A stretch of DNA of 64,000 bases from Chryseobacterium sp. (GCF_029240215.1 NZ_JARBTK010000007.1:219372-283371); one strand, 5' to 3'; positions 6,762-16,098 are shown, counted from the first letter of the stretch. Translations and numbers: made by a program. The notes: generated by a model from the letters alone, not told the origin.

Positions 6762-9263
6762 ATGTCTTACAACTTACCCGAAAATCTTACTGGTCTCACC
6801 AGCGATGAAGTGAAAGCTTCCAGACAACGATATGGATATAATCGGTTGGAAGCTATCCATAAAAACACTTGGTTTGATTTGCTCATTGGTATTTTAAAAG
6901 AACCGATGCTGATTTTACTGATCATTATTTCAATCATTTATGTGATTGTGGGAGATTATGGTGAGGCTGCTTTTATGTTTGTGGCAATTGTAGCGGTGAC
7001 TGCAATATCCTTTTATCAGGATAACCGCAGTAAAAAAGCGTTGGAAGAACTTGAAAAACTCAACGAACCTTTAAGTACGGTTATCAGAAACTCAGAGGCA
7101 GTAGAAATTCCGACACATGAGATTGTGGTAGGTGATTTATGCATTACCGAGGAGGGTAGAATTATAAATGCTGATGGAAAGATTTTGCATAGCAATGATT
7201 TTTCCGTTAATGAATCCTCACTTACGGGAGAAAGCTTTTCGGTTTTCAAGGACAGCAACTCGGAGGATAATCTCGTATACAGCGGAACTGTGACGGTTTC
7301 GGGGTTGGCTGTTTTTAAGGTACAAAAAATAGGAAAAGAAACACGTGTCGGTAAAATTGGAGAATCAATACTGAATATAAAAGAAGAAATTTCGCCATTG
7401 CAGATCCAGATCCGGAAGTTTGTAAAATGGATGGCAGTTATTGGGATCGTTATTTTTCTAATGGTTTGTATCTTCAGTTATATCAAAACCGGAGATTTGG
7501 TAATGAGCCTTCTTAGTGGATTAACATTGGCAATGTCTGTACTTCCCGAAGAAATTCCTGTTGCATTTACAACTTTTATGGCTTTAGGTGCCTGGAAACT
7601 GATGCGTCAGGGAATTATTATTAAGCGGAGCAGCATTGTGGAAACGTTGGGAAGTACCACGGTTATCTGCACTGATAAAACAGGGACTATTACTGAAAAT
7701 TCAATGAAGCTTCAACATTTATATAATTACCTTTCCGACAGGATTTATGAAGAAAAGGAATTTAAAAATGATGATTTAAGTGAACTGATTAATTATGCAA
7801 TGTGGAGCAGTGAGCCAGTCCCTTTTGACCCGATGGAAATTACTCTACATAAAACATATTTGGAAACTCAAAAAAATGATGTAAGAAAAGAATATCAGAT
7901 GTTTCACGAATATCCGCTTGAAGGGAAACCCCCAATGATGACCCACCTTTTTGAAAATAGAAATAAAGACAGAATCATTGCAGCGAAAGGTGCTCCCGAA
8001 GCTATTTTAAGTGTTTCCAAGCTTTCAGATCCTGAAAAAGAAAAAATAAGAGACGTTATAAAAACATTTGGACAGCGAGGTTATCGTGTATTGGGAGTTG
8101 CGAAGTCTCATTTTGAAGGAAACAGCTTTCCAAAAAAACAACAGGATTTTAATTTTGAATTTTTAGGGCTGACCGTTTTTTATGATCCTCCTAAAAAAGG
8201 AATAAAGGAGGTCTTTCAAAATATTTATGATGCAGGAATTAAGGTAAAAGTTATTACGGGTGATAATGCAGATACAACGAATGCGATTGCGCTTCAGGCA
8301 GGAATTAAAAATGATGCTCCTGCAATCAATGGAAGTGATATTATAGGACGTTCTGAAGAAGAATTGATGCAGATTTCAGAGGATACGGTTCTGTTTACCA
8401 GAATGTTTCCCGATGCGAAGCTTGCAGTTGTAAATACCCTGAAAAAGAAAGGTGAAGTGGTAGCGATGCTTGGAGATGGAGTTAATGACGGTCCAGCATT
8501 AAAAGCTGCCCACATTGGTGTCGCAATGGGAAATAAAGGGACCGAAATTGCCAAATCCGCTGCAGCACTGGTTATTACGAATGATGATTTAGAAAAACTG
8601 ATTGTCGGAATTGCTGCAGGAAGAAGAATTTATACCAATATTAAAAAAGCGATTCAGTACATTATTTCCATTCATATTCCTATTATTCTGACGGTTTCTC
8701 TGCCTCTGTTTTTGGGATGGATATTTCCTCATATATTTACTCCTGTTCACGTCATTTTCCTCGAGTTAGTAATGGGACCGACTTGTTCTATTGTTTATGA
8801 AAATGAACCAATGGAAAAAAACACAATGAAACAGCCTCCAAGAGCTATGGGAGATACTTTTTTAAGTTTAAATGAACTGGGAATCAGTATTGTTCAGGGC
8901 GTGGTAATTACTCTCGGAGTTCTATTTTCGTATCAGTTTACAGTTCAAAACGGTGGAAGCGAAGAAAAGACAAGGGCAATGGTATTTAGTACGCTGATCT
9001 TTGCCAACATATCGCTGAGTTTTGTCAACCGATCATTCTTTTATAGTGTGCTGGAAAGTTTCAGAAACCGTAATCCTTTACTTATCGGCATTTCTGCCTC
9101 AGTATTGATAATGCTTTTAGTCATATTATATGTAAAGCCAATTTCTCTATTCTTTAAAGTAACGGCACTCAATATAAGCGAATTGGGGATGACTGTTTTA
9201 ATCGCAGCGGTTTCTGTTTTATGGTTTGAGATCTATAAATATGTAAAAAGAATAGGAAAGTAA
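6762..9263 (+). CDS. cation-translocating P-type ATPase (P2-like)
   Basis: The 833-residue membrane pump has all P-type ATPase landmarks: TGES at 155-158 (actuator domain), the phosphorylated Asp305 in CTDKTGTIT, the hinge motif GDGVND at 571-576 and about ten membrane helices. The fourth membrane segment carries PEEIP at 262-266, the position of PEGLP in Ca2+ pumps, so a divalent cation (Ca2+, Mn2+ or Mg2+) or a related ion is likely. There is no heavy-metal-binding N-domain and no CPC motif, which argues against a copper or zinc exporter. It begins the stress island; a FixK-type box lies upstream. A cation ATPase (CtpF) is also a member of the mycobacterial DosR hypoxia regulon, a similarity that I use only as an analogy. 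Confidence 0.9.
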   Translation: MSYNLPENLTGLTSDEVKASRQRYGYNRLEAIHKNTWFDLLIGILKEPMLILLIIISIIYVIVGDYGEAAFMFVAIVAVTAISFYQDNRSKKALEELEKLNEPLSTVIRNSEAVEIPTHEIVVGDLCITEEGRIINADGKILHSNDFSVNESSLTGESFSVFKDSNSEDNLVYSGTVTVSGLAVFKVQKIGKETRVGKIGESILNIKEEISPLQIQIRKFVKWMAVIGIVIFLMVCIFSYIKTGDLVMSLLSGLTLAMSVLPEEIPVAFTTFMALGAWKLMRQGIIIKRSSIVETLGSTTVICTDKTGTITENSMKLQHLYNYLSDRIYEEKEFKNDDLSELINYAMWSSEPVPFDPMEITLHKTYLETQKNDVRKEYQMFHEYPLEGKPPMMTHLFENRNKDRIIAAKGAPEAILSVSKLSDPEKEKIRDVIKTFGQRGYRVLGVAKSHFEGNSFPKKQQDFNFEFLGLTVFYDPPKKGIKEVFQNIYDAGIKVKVITGDNADTTNAIALQAGIKNDAPAINGSDIIGRSEEELMQISEDTVLFTRMFPDAKLAVVNTLKKKGEVVAMLGDGVNDGPALKAAHIGVAMGNKGTEIAKSAAALVITNDDLEKLIVGIAAGRRIYTNIKKAIQYIISIHIPIILTVSLPLFLGWIFPHIFTPVHVIFLELVMGPTCSIVYENEPMEKNTMKQPPRAMGDTFLSLNELGISIVQGVVITLGVLFSYQFTVQNGGSEEKTRAMVFSTLIFANISLSFVNRSFFYSVLESFRNRNPLLIGISASVLIMLLVILYVKPISLFFKVTALNISELGMTVLIAAVSVLWFEIYKYVKRIGK

Positions 9264-9271
9264 AAGGATAG

Positions 9272-9283
9272 TGACGACCATCA
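9272..9283. promoter_or_regulatory. FixK/FNR-type box upstream of the pyrophosphatase
   Basis: TGAC-GACC-ATCA matches TGAY-N4-RTCA exactly. Its centre is 29.5 bases before the last base of a -7-like element, TATTCTTG (9300-9307). The spacing agrees within one base with the box before the L,D-transpeptidase gene and suggests a class II-like activation geometry. Confidence 0.55.
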
Positions 9284-9362
9284 TTTTTTAGGAATACTAT
9301 ATTCTTGAAATTTACAGGAATAAATTAATAACCACGAAAATAAAACAATTAATATTAAAACA

Positions 9363-9920
9363 ATGATAGGAAATCAACACCCATGGCATGACGTTTCACC
9401 AGGAGAGAATCTGCCGCAAATAGTTACAGCAGTTATTGAAATACCCAGTGGCAGCCATACAAAATACGAAATTGACAAGCCCTCAGGATTAATAAGATTA
9501 GATAGAATTCTTTTATCTTCTATGTATTATCCTGCCAATTATGGGATAATTCCACAGACTTACTACAGTGACGGAGATCCACTAGATATTTTGGTTTTAT
9601 GTTCGGAAAGTCTTGTTCCGCTTACTCTGGTTAATGCAAGGGTAATAGGAATACTGGAAATGACAGATGAGGATAAAAAAGACCACAAAATAATAGCCGT
9701 GGCGGAAAATGATTCCTCCTTACTGCATATCAATGATATTGAAAACCTGCCGGCTTACACCCTTAATGGGATTCAGAATTTTTTTGAAGAATATAAAAAA
9801 TTGGAAGGAAAAGCCGTACAGGTATTTGGTTTCAAAAACAAGAAAGAAGCTTTCGCTTGTATTGAAGAAAGTTTGATAATGTATATCAAAGAAATTAAAC
9901 CTAAAATAAAAGAGGATTAA
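9363..9920 (+). CDS. ppa: inorganic pyrophosphatase, family I
   Basis: The 185-residue cytoplasmic enzyme hydrolyses pyrophosphate to phosphate. The family signature DGDPLDILV (Asp70, Asp72, Asp75) binds the catalytic metals, and SGSHTKYEIDK with Lys34 and Glu36 and YYPANYGIIPQT (residues 55-66) are the other active-site segments. Length is normal for bacterial family I enzymes. It follows the P-type ATPase by 99 bases and has its own box and promoter-like element, so it is probably a second copy expressed under stress; a housekeeping copy elsewhere cannot be checked here. It converges on the DASS transporter gene with a 20-base gap. Confidence 0.95.
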   Translation: MIGNQHPWHDVSPGENLPQIVTAVIEIPSGSHTKYEIDKPSGLIRLDRILLSSMYYPANYGIIPQTYYSDGDPLDILVLCSESLVPLTLVNARVIGILEMTDEDKKDHKIIAVAENDSSLLHINDIENLPAYTLNGIQNFFEEYKKLEGKAVQVFGFKNKKEAFACIEESLIMYIKEIKPKIKED

Positions 9921-9940
9921 TTTTAATAAGATTTTTGGTT

Positions 9941-11404
9941 TTATAATTTCAGACCCGGCATCATGGGGATAAAGAACCAGCATACCACCGAAATGATGAT
10001 GATACAAATGATGTTAAGTACAAATCCTGTTTTCATCATCGTCTGAATTTTGATGTTTCCTCTGGCAAAAATTATTGCATTTGGAGGAGTTCCCATAGGA
10101 AGCATAGATGAGCAGCTTGCACTTAATGTCATTGGAATTCCAAGTAGAAGGGGGTCAATATGCAAAGATAGGGCTAAAGTAGTCACAACGGGCGAAAGGA
10201 TCATGACTAAAGCCAGATTGCTGATCACTTCGCTTAAAAAAATAGAAATGGCAGATATTGTCAGTATAACTAAAAGCAGATTACCTGTAGTAATGTAAGC
10301 CAGTCCGTTGGCAAACTCATTGGCTAATTGTGATACCTCAAGAGCATTGGCCAATGCAATTCCTCCTCCAAATAGCAGCAGTATGTCCCATGCCATCTTT
10401 TGAGTATCGCGCCAAACCAGTAATCTTTCAGGTTTCCTGTTTTTCTTATTACCGGATGGAATTAAGAATAAAAGAATGGCGCTCAATAGGGCAATAACCG
10501 TGTCATCCAGTATTACAAAATTTTGCCAATTATTCAACAGGTCCTTTGAAATCCATAATAAAACGGTAAAAATGAAAATCAGCAGGACCCGCAATTCGGG
10601 TCTGCTTATTGCTCCCAACTGAAGTTGGGATTTTTTTATCGTGTTTGAGGCTTCATTATTATGTTGAATATTATTAGGGTACATTATTTTGACAAGTACT
10701 CCGTAAAGCATTAATAATAAAACTAAAGTCAGCGGCAAAAACAGTATCATCCAGTCAGAGAAGCCAATGGTGTAATTGAACCTGTCTTTAATATATCCCA
10801 CATAAGCAACATTTGGCGGGGTAGCAATGACGGTACCTAGAGCAAAGTTGGAGGCATACGCTATGGAAAGAAGGAGCGCTAAAGAAAAGTTTTGTGTATT
10901 TTTTTCATTTTTATTGTGATTCTTAACGACATGAATGACCGATATAGCCAAAGGATACATCATCATGGTCGTCGCGGTATTACTGAGCCATAAACTGAGG
11001 AAGCCCGTTGCCATAATAAAACCAAGGATGATACGGTTTCCATTGGTTCCTGTGATTCTTATAATTCCCAGAGCTATTCTTTTGTGAAGGTTCCATTTTT
11101 CGATGGCTATTGCAATGAAAAAACCTCCCATAAATAAAAAAACGATTGGATCTGCATAGCTTTCAGCGACTTTTTTTATGGAAGAAATACCAAAAGCAGG
11201 AAATAAAACAAGAGGTATTAAAGCGGTAACAGCCATAGGCACCGCTTCAAATATCCACCAGACAATCATAAGAACAGCGACAGAAAGGACCTGATTGGCG
11301 TGATGAGATAATGCAAAAGGATTAGTTATAAAGCACAACACACTGAGTACAAGCCCAATGACAAGGCCTATTTCTTTTCTGTGGATCTTGTAGTAGGTTG
11401 GCAT
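9941..11404 (-). CDS. SLC13/DASS-family sodium:anion symporter
   Basis: The 487-residue polytopic protein shows about twelve membrane segments and the DASS pattern: PMAVTALIPLVLFPAFGI, FMGGFFIAIAIEKWNLHKRIAL, LSNTATTMMMYPLA (SNT motif) and, in the second half, ASCSSMLPMGTPPNAI, the duplicated substrate-binding loop. These carriers take up dicarboxylates, sulfate or phosphate with sodium ions. The gene follows the MCE gene on the same strand after 45 bases and is probably co-transcribed with the lipid-transport operon, an unusual pairing. The substrate cannot be decided from sequence. Confidence 0.9.
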   Translation of the reverse strand: MPTYYKIHRKEIGLVIGLVLSVLCFITNPFALSHHANQVLSVAVLMIVWWIFEAVPMAVTALIPLVLFPAFGISSIKKVAESYADPIVFLFMGGFFIAIAIEKWNLHKRIALGIIRITGTNGNRIILGFIMATGFLSLWLSNTATTMMMYPLAISVIHVVKNHNKNEKNTQNFSLALLLSIAYASNFALGTVIATPPNVAYVGYIKDRFNYTIGFSDWMILFLPLTLVLLLMLYGVLVKIMYPNNIQHNNEASNTIKKSQLQLGAISRPELRVLLIFIFTVLLWISKDLLNNWQNFVILDDTVIALLSAILLFLIPSGNKKNRKPERLLVWRDTQKMAWDILLLFGGGIALANALEVSQLANEFANGLAYITTGNLLLVILTISAISIFLSEVISNLALVMILSPVVTTLALSLHIDPLLLGIPMTLSASCSSMLPMGTPPNAIIFARGNIKIQTMMKTGFVLNIICIIIISVVCWFFIPMMPGLKL

Positions 11405-11449
11405 GGCGGTCAGAATAAATGGATCATACTTTTGAATGATTAAGAGGAA

Positions 11450-12508
11450 TTATCTTTTTTGTTTTTCGGTTTCTTTTTTCTTTTTATTAAAATAGCCTCT
11501 TAACAAAAAGTTATTCTTCGCGGCGGCTTCTATTTCCCTGAGTTCATCGACACCTTTCCCGATATTGATAATCGTGGAATCAACGGATCTGCCAAGTTTG
11601 GGATTATTAGTAAGCTTGGATAGCACATTCTCATCATTATTTATTTTCGAAGTAAATTGAATAAGATCATCAGAACTTTTTTCAAGATTGCGCAGTGTCT
11701 TTTCGATTGAAAGAGCTAAAGAATCGTTGGAAGATAATTGAGAAAATACATTGTTTTTATCATTTAGTTTTTTGGTGAATATACTGATTTCACGGGAGCT
11801 GTTCTGTAGATTAGAAATGCTGGTTTCAATATTATCGGACCATTTCTTATCAGTAAATATTTTTGCAACCGTTCCGTTTTTATTACTCAGTATGGGGGTG
11901 AATTTTGCCAGTTCCTGAGAGCTTATCTCTAGATTTTCTATAGTTCTGTCTATTCTCGCAGCAAAATCTTTATTAGTCATTATTTTTGTCAATAAACTAT
12001 TCTTGTTATTCATTTTAGCACTGAACTCGACAAGTTCATCAGTAATTGCTTTGGCGTTGTCGGCACTTTGTTTTACACTTGAGAATAGATCATCTATTTC
12101 AATGGTTTTATAAGAAGCAATCATGTCATTATCCTTCACCATGGTTGTGGATGTGGTGCCCGGCGAAATAATAAGAATTTTATCACCCATTAATCCGTCT
12201 GATGCTATACTGGCAACGGCGTCAGTTTTAATATATTTTTGTACATCCTTTCTGATTAATAACCTGACCAGAACCAATGAATCTGAAATGAAATCTATTT
12301 TACTGACCGTTCCGATGTTGATACCGGAAAGACGCACGTTACTGCCCTGCTTTAATCCACTGACATTCTTAAATTCTGAACGCAAGACGAAATTAGAGCC
12401 AAACAAATTTCTGTTGACCCCAATAAAGTAGATGGCTGTTATGAAAAGAAGGATGCCTGCTGTGACAAAAATTCCCAATTTCCAGTTGTTTGATGACTCG
12501 TTGCTCAT
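11450..12508 (-). CDS. MCE/MlaD-family lipid-transport protein
   Basis: The 352-residue protein has one N-terminal membrane helix (about residues 10-29) and an MCE domain (FVLRSEFKNVSGLKQGSNVRLSGINIGTV, about 38-115), followed by a long polar helical region with four spaced repeats of the type 'NLEISSQELAKFTPILSNKNGTVAKIFTDK' (each about 44 residues). By family knowledge it is the periplasmic substrate-binding subunit of an Mla-type phospholipid transporter, anchored in the inner membrane. It is the third gene of mlaE-mlaF-mlaD order, 12 bases after the ATPase gene. The repeated helical tail may form a tunnel across the periplasm, as in longer MCE proteins. Confidence 0.9.
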   Translation of the reverse strand: MSNESSNNWKLGIFVTAGILLFITAIYFIGVNRNLFGSNFVLRSEFKNVSGLKQGSNVRLSGINIGTVSKIDFISDSLVLVRLLIRKDVQKYIKTDAVASIASDGLMGDKILIISPGTTSTTMVKDNDMIASYKTIEIDDLFSSVKQSADNAKAITDELVEFSAKMNNKNSLLTKIMTNKDFAARIDRTIENLEISSQELAKFTPILSNKNGTVAKIFTDKKWSDNIETSISNLQNSSREISIFTKKLNDKNNVFSQLSSNDSLALSIEKTLRNLEKSSDDLIQFTSKINNDENVLSKLTNNPKLGRSVDSTIINIGKGVDELREIEAAAKNNFLLRGYFNKKKKETEKQKR

Positions 12509-12520
12509 GGCTGTTTTTAT

Positions 12521-13300
12521 TTATTTTTCAAAAAAAGATTTTACCCAGTCATCGGCATTATTTTCTATGTCTTTATAGCTGCCTTCTGCTTTTATTAGAC
12601 CGTCCTTCAGGACGATGACTCTGTCACCCGTATATTTTGCACAGGTTAAATCGTGTGTTATGATAATGGATGAGGTATTATATTTTAGTCCGATATTTCG
12701 GATGAGCTCAATGATTTCACGGGCTGTGATGGTATCTAAACCTCCGGTCGGTTCATCATAAATGATAATTTCCGGTTTAATGATTAATGCTCTTGCCAGT
12801 CCTATTCTTTTTCTCATTCCTCCGGACAGCTCTGCCGGCAATTGATCAATAGCTTCTTCCAGTCCTACGTTTTGTAATGCTTCTTTAACAGCAGATTCCA
12901 TTTCCTGTTCAGTAAGGTTCTTTTGGTTATGCTGTAATGTGAAAATTAAATTCTCCCGGACGGTCATCGAGTCATATAAAGCTCCGTTTTGAAACAGAAA
13001 ACCAATCTTCATCCGGATCCGGTTGAGTTCTTCCTCATTGAGCTTTGTTATATCTTCTCCAGATATAAATATTTCTCCTTTATCCACTTTAGTAAGACCA
13101 ACAAGGCATTTAACAGCAACCGATTTACCAGAGCCTGATTTTCCTAATATGACCAGGTTTTCTCCTTTTTTAACGGTAAAACTGATGCCGTTCAACACCT
13201 TATTACTGCCATAAGATTTGTAAACATTTTTAAATTCTATCAGTGATGCACCGGTTGCTGACTGGTCATGCCTGATAAGCAAATTTTTATTATTTTCCAT
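12521..13300 (-). CDS. MlaF-type ABC transporter ATPase
   Basis: The 259-residue ATPase has Walker A GKSGSGKS (53-60), the signature LSGGM, Walker B IIIYDEPTGG and the switch His in IIITHD. It is the cytoplasmic engine of the lipid transporter formed with the MlaE-like permease and the MCE protein. Its start overlaps the permease stop by one base (TAATG), a sign of translational coupling. Confidence 0.93.
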   Translation of the reverse strand: MENNKNLLIRHDQSATGASLIEFKNVYKSYGSNKVLNGISFTVKKGENLVILGKSGSGKSVAVKCLVGLTKVDKGEIFISGEDITKLNEEELNRIRMKIGFLFQNGALYDSMTVRENLIFTLQHNQKNLTEQEMESAVKEALQNVGLEEAIDQLPAELSGGMRKRIGLARALIIKPEIIIYDEPTGGLDTITAREIIELIRNIGLKYNTSSIIITHDLTCAKYTGDRVIVLKDGLIKAEGSYKDIENNADDWVKSFFEK

Positions 13301-14064
13301 TACAATTCAAAAAATAGATCAGTTACCTGCACTGCTATCAAATCAATGATAAAGATCATCAATGAAGCGATGACTACAGCTGAATTTGCAGCTTTTCCCA
13401 CGCTTTTTGTTCCCCCGGAAGCATTAAAGCCTTCATAGCAGCCAATAATCCCGATAAAAAAACCGAAAAAAAAGGTTTTGATGATCGCCGGTAAAATATC
13501 TGTGTATTCCAGGGATTCAAATATGTTAGAAAAATAATGTTCTACATTACTTTCGCTGTGCATATTGATCCCGATAAAACCACCCATGATTCCAATCAGA
13601 TCGGCATATAGTACTAAAATCGGAATCATTAGTGTTGTAGCGAGGGTTCTGGTCACGACCAGATACCGATACGGATTGATCGCTGAAACTTCCATGGCAT
13701 CAATTTGTTCTGTTACTTTCATGGATCCTAATTCAGCTCCAATTCCTGATGAAACCCTTCCGGCACAAATCAAAGCTGTAATAACCGGAGCAATCTCTCT
13801 TATCAGTGATAGCGAAACCATACCGGGGATCATAGACTCGGCTCCGAACCTTGCCATAGCAGGACGCGACTGTATGGTGAGTACTAGTCCCATGATAAAA
13901 CCCGTTATGGTCACTAATGCTAATGACTGATAACCAACAACAAAACACTGTCGTGTAAACTCTTTAAACTCAAAGCCTGGTTTGAAAATTTCTTTAAAAA
14001 AGCGGCTGGAGAATGAAGCTATGTTGCCTACAATACTGAGGTTTTTTTTAAAATAGGTTTCCAC
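13300..14064 (-). CDS. MlaE-type ABC transporter permease
   Basis: The 254-residue permease has five to six membrane segments and the MlaE family regions GFIMGLVLTIQSRPAMARFGA, LIREIAPVITALICAGRVSSGIGAELGSMKVTEQIDAM (the conserved coupling region) and a GCYEGFNASGGTKSVG loop. It moves phospholipid across the inner membrane with the adjacent ATPase and MCE protein. It heads the minus-strand set mlaE-mlaF-mlaD-DASS. A -7-like TACATTTTG lies on the minus strand at 14148-14140 in the 115-base gap behind the BON gene, so the operon may have its own promoter. Confidence 0.93.
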   Translation of the reverse strand: METYFKKNLSIVGNIASFSSRFFKEIFKPGFEFKEFTRQCFVVGYQSLALVTITGFIMGLVLTIQSRPAMARFGAESMIPGMVSLSLIREIAPVITALICAGRVSSGIGAELGSMKVTEQIDAMEVSAINPYRYLVVTRTLATTLMIPILVLYADLIGIMGGFIGINMHSESNVEHYFSNIFESLEYTDILPAIIKTFFFGFFIGIIGCYEGFNASGGTKSVGKAANSAVVIASLMIFIIDLIAVQVTDLFFEL

Positions 14065-14179
14065 GATGTGATGTTTATAATGTTCATATAGCTAGGTTGT
14101 CCATTATTGATATTTGCAGAAATATTTTCAGCCGATAGACAAAATGTACAATCCGGAACGTTTAAGAATTAGTAATGAA

Positions 14180-14842
14180 TTATAGATCGTACTCATAATC
14201 CACTGTTAACTCATTTTTTACATCTTGTATACCGGGAGTTTTCCAGACGATGCGACCTGCTTCTTCCTTTTGATACCAGGTGTGTACGTTTCCGGTTAAT
14301 GTGACCGTTGTTCCGGATACTGATACGTTGATCTCACTGCTGTCAATTGAGCTTCTTTTAAGAGCCTGCTCTACATCTTTCTTTTCAACAGTGTTCCGGA
14401 TTTCGGGGTTAATGGTAATATTATTGTAAATACCTTTGACGCCGGGAAGATATTTTACGGCATTTTCTGTAATATTCCTTATGTACTCCCAAGACACTTC
14501 ACCATCCAGATCTACCCAACCGTTTTCTACTTTTACAGTTATTTTTTCTTGTGGAATAATTGAGTTTGCATTAAATGCAGCAATAATTTCACCGGCAATT
14601 TCGACATCAGTTTTTGACCGGGGATCTGGCAATTTTACTTCAATATCTTCTACCAGAATTTTTACTCCTGAGACATTTTTTGTGGCATGCTCTGCCTGTA
14701 ATTTCTTTGCATAGCTATCTACAGTTCCTGTAAGGGTTACGATTCCATTTTTTACAATAACTCCGATTTCTGCTGAATTTAGTAGGGGTTCCCATTTAAT
14801 GGCGTCTTGAACATCTTTTTGTAATTCTGCATTTGTTTTCAT
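14180..14842 (-). CDS. triple BON-domain protein
   Basis: The 220-residue protein consists of three consecutive BON domains (about residues 3-70, 78-145 and 150-217), each with the pattern 'I.V.V.NG.V.L.G.V.......A......PGV..V.N.I'. No signal peptide or lipobox is present, unlike OsmY, so it may be cytoplasmic. BON domains bind phospholipid surfaces or other ligands and are common in osmotic and general stress proteins. It is divergent from the pfkB gene, with a twin FixK-type operator in the shared region, and lies just before the Mla-type operon, which may indicate an envelope-related role. Confidence 0.88.
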   Translation of the reverse strand: MKTNAELQKDVQDAIKWEPLLNSAEIGVIVKNGIVTLTGTVDSYAKKLQAEHATKNVSGVKILVEDIEVKLPDPRSKTDVEIAGEIIAAFNANSIIPQEKITVKVENGWVDLDGEVSWEYIRNITENAVKYLPGVKGIYNNITINPEIRNTVEKKDVEQALKRSSIDSSEINVSVSGTTVTLTGNVHTWYQKEEAGRIVWKTPGIQDVKNELTVDYEYDL

Positions 14843-14862
14843 TTTGTTATAAATTTATATTT

Positions 14863-14870
14863 CAAAGGTC
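14863..14870 (-). promoter_or_regulatory. probable -7 box of the BON gene
   Basis: On the minus strand GACCTTTG differs from TAnnTTTG at the first base only. Its last base is 36.5 bases from the centre of the proximal operator box (14894-14905), the same distance as in the hsp20 upstream region. Confidence 0.4.
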
Positions 14871-14893
14871 AGGAAACCTTATTGAAGATAAGA

Positions 14894-14927
14894 TGATCAA
14901 CATCACGATGAAATATGATGTTGATCA
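14894..14927. promoter_or_regulatory. twin FixK/FNR-type operator between BON and pfkB genes
   Basis: Two exact TGAY-N4-RTCA boxes, TGATCAACATCA (14894-14905) and TGATGTTGATCA (14916-14927), are perfect reverse complements of each other and are separated by ten bases. Their centres are 22 bases apart, about two helical turns, so two dimers would bind on the same DNA face. The position in the divergent gap suits control of both genes. Confidence 0.6.
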
Positions 14928-14996
14928 GATTAAATATTTGGCAGTGTATGGTTTATTGTTGAAATTTGAATAATAGAATCAATAATTTTTGAGCTG

Positions 14997-15031
14997 TCCG
15001 TTGTTACTAACATTTGGATGTGTCCAACGGA
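14997..15031 (+). promoter_or_regulatory. inverted repeat and -7-like box before pfkB
   Basis: TCCGTTG (14997-15003) and CAACGGA (15025-15031) are perfect inverted repeats flanking TAACATTTG (15008-15016), which resembles the TATAATTTG element before the L,D-transpeptidase gene (TA-N3-TTTGGA). It could be a promoter with an overlapping operator or a leader hairpin. Confidence 0.35.
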
Positions 15032-15083
15032 TTTGTGGGCTATTAGACCTATTATAATTCTATAGTATTCTAAAAATTAAGAA

Positions 15084-16019
15084 ATGAAAAAATCTGTTTT
15101 AACAATCACACTGAACCCGTCCGTAGACAAGAGCAGCAGTGTTTCAAATATAATTCCAGAAAAAAAATTACGTTGTAATCCTCCTAAGTATGAGGCTGGA
15201 GGTGGTGGAATTAATGTATCTCGAGCCCTAAAAAGATTAGGAGTAAATTCAGATGCCTTTTTTACTTCAGGAGGCAGAACCGGCAAGTTACTGGAAAGTT
15301 TGCTTCAAGACGAACAGGTGAATATAAGACCTTTCTATGTTACAGCAGAAACCAGGGAAAATTTCACTGTCCTAGATACTTCTAATAATAAGCAATATAG
15401 ATTTGGGTTCCCTGGAGAACTCTTAACAAAAGAAGAGCAAAACGAAATTCTAAATAGAGTTGAGGAAGTGAATCCGTTTCCTGATTTTGTAGTAATTAGT
15501 GGCAGTTTACCAGCAGAAACTGATCCAAATTTTATGAAACAACTTGTTAATATGTGTAAGTCAAAGGGTAGTAAAGTGGTTATTGATACATCTGGAGAGG
15601 CTCTGAAAACAGCGGTAGAAGAAGGTGTATTCATATTAAAACCCAATATAGGGGAGCTTGCGATTTTAGTGGGAAAAGATAAGCTGGAAGAAGATGATGT
15701 AGATCAAGCTGCCCAGCTTATAATTTCGCAGGGTAAAGCTGAGGTTGTAGTAGTGTCATTGGGTTCTCAAGGAGCTGTTTTATTTTCAGCAAACGAAAAA
15801 ATTAAGATTGAGGCACCGCCTGTAGAAGTGAAAAGCACTGTTGGTGCCGGAGACAGCATGGTTGCCGGAATGGTTTCTGTTTTGGTAAAAGGAGGAGATT
15901 ATAAAAAAGTCCTTTCCATGGGAATCGCGTGTGGATCTGCCACTACAATGGCTGAAGGAACAGGGCTTTTTATAAAGGAAAATGTAGAGCGTTTATTCGA
16001 TGAAATTTGGAAATTATAA
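15084..16019 (+). CDS. PfkB-family hexose kinase (1-phosphofructokinase/LacC type)
   Basis: The 311-residue kinase belongs to the ribokinase superfamily. It has TLNPSVDKS near the start, GGGGINVSRAL (Gly39-Leu49) that binds the sugar, and the ATP-site motif VGAGDSMVAG with catalytic Asp257. This subgroup includes 6-phosphofructokinase 2 (PfkB), 1-phosphofructokinase and tagatose-6-phosphate kinase, and the sequence does not decide between them. Its place between stress genes, with no fructose PTS nearby, favours a PfkB-like phosphofructokinase for glycolysis under energy limitation. A pfkB gene also belongs to the mycobacterial DosR regulon (analogy only). Confidence 0.88.
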   Translation: MKKSVLTITLNPSVDKSSSVSNIIPEKKLRCNPPKYEAGGGGINVSRALKRLGVNSDAFFTSGGRTGKLLESLLQDEQVNIRPFYVTAETRENFTVLDTSNNKQYRFGFPGELLTKEEQNEILNRVEEVNPFPDFVVISGSLPAETDPNFMKQLVNMCKSKGSKVVIDTSGEALKTAVEEGVFILKPNIGELAILVGKDKLEEDDVDQAAQLIISQGKAEVVVVSLGSQGAVLFSANEKIKIEAPPVEVKSTVGAGDSMVAGMVSVLVKGGDYKKVLSMGIACGSATTMAEGTGLFIKENVERLFDEIWKL

Positions 16020-16063
16020 TTATTAATTTAAAAAACTAATAAACATTATATCATTTTTTTAAG

Positions 16064-16098
16064 TGACCGCAGTCATTATTTGAAACCGCTATAATTTG
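16064..16098 (+). promoter_or_regulatory. FixK/FNR-type box and -7 element of the L,D-transpeptidase gene
   Basis: TGAC-CGCA-GTCA (16064-16075) is an exact box with perfectly symmetric half-sites. The -7-like TATAATTTG (16090-16098), followed by GAG, ends 28.5 bases from the box centre, the same spacing as before ppa and the LdhA-N-like gene. Confidence 0.6.

Noticed and set aside
14103..14160. Further FixK-type box before the mlaE gene
   Set aside because: Only partial matches (TGAT-GTTT-ATAA and similar) could be found, so the operon was not included in the operator set.
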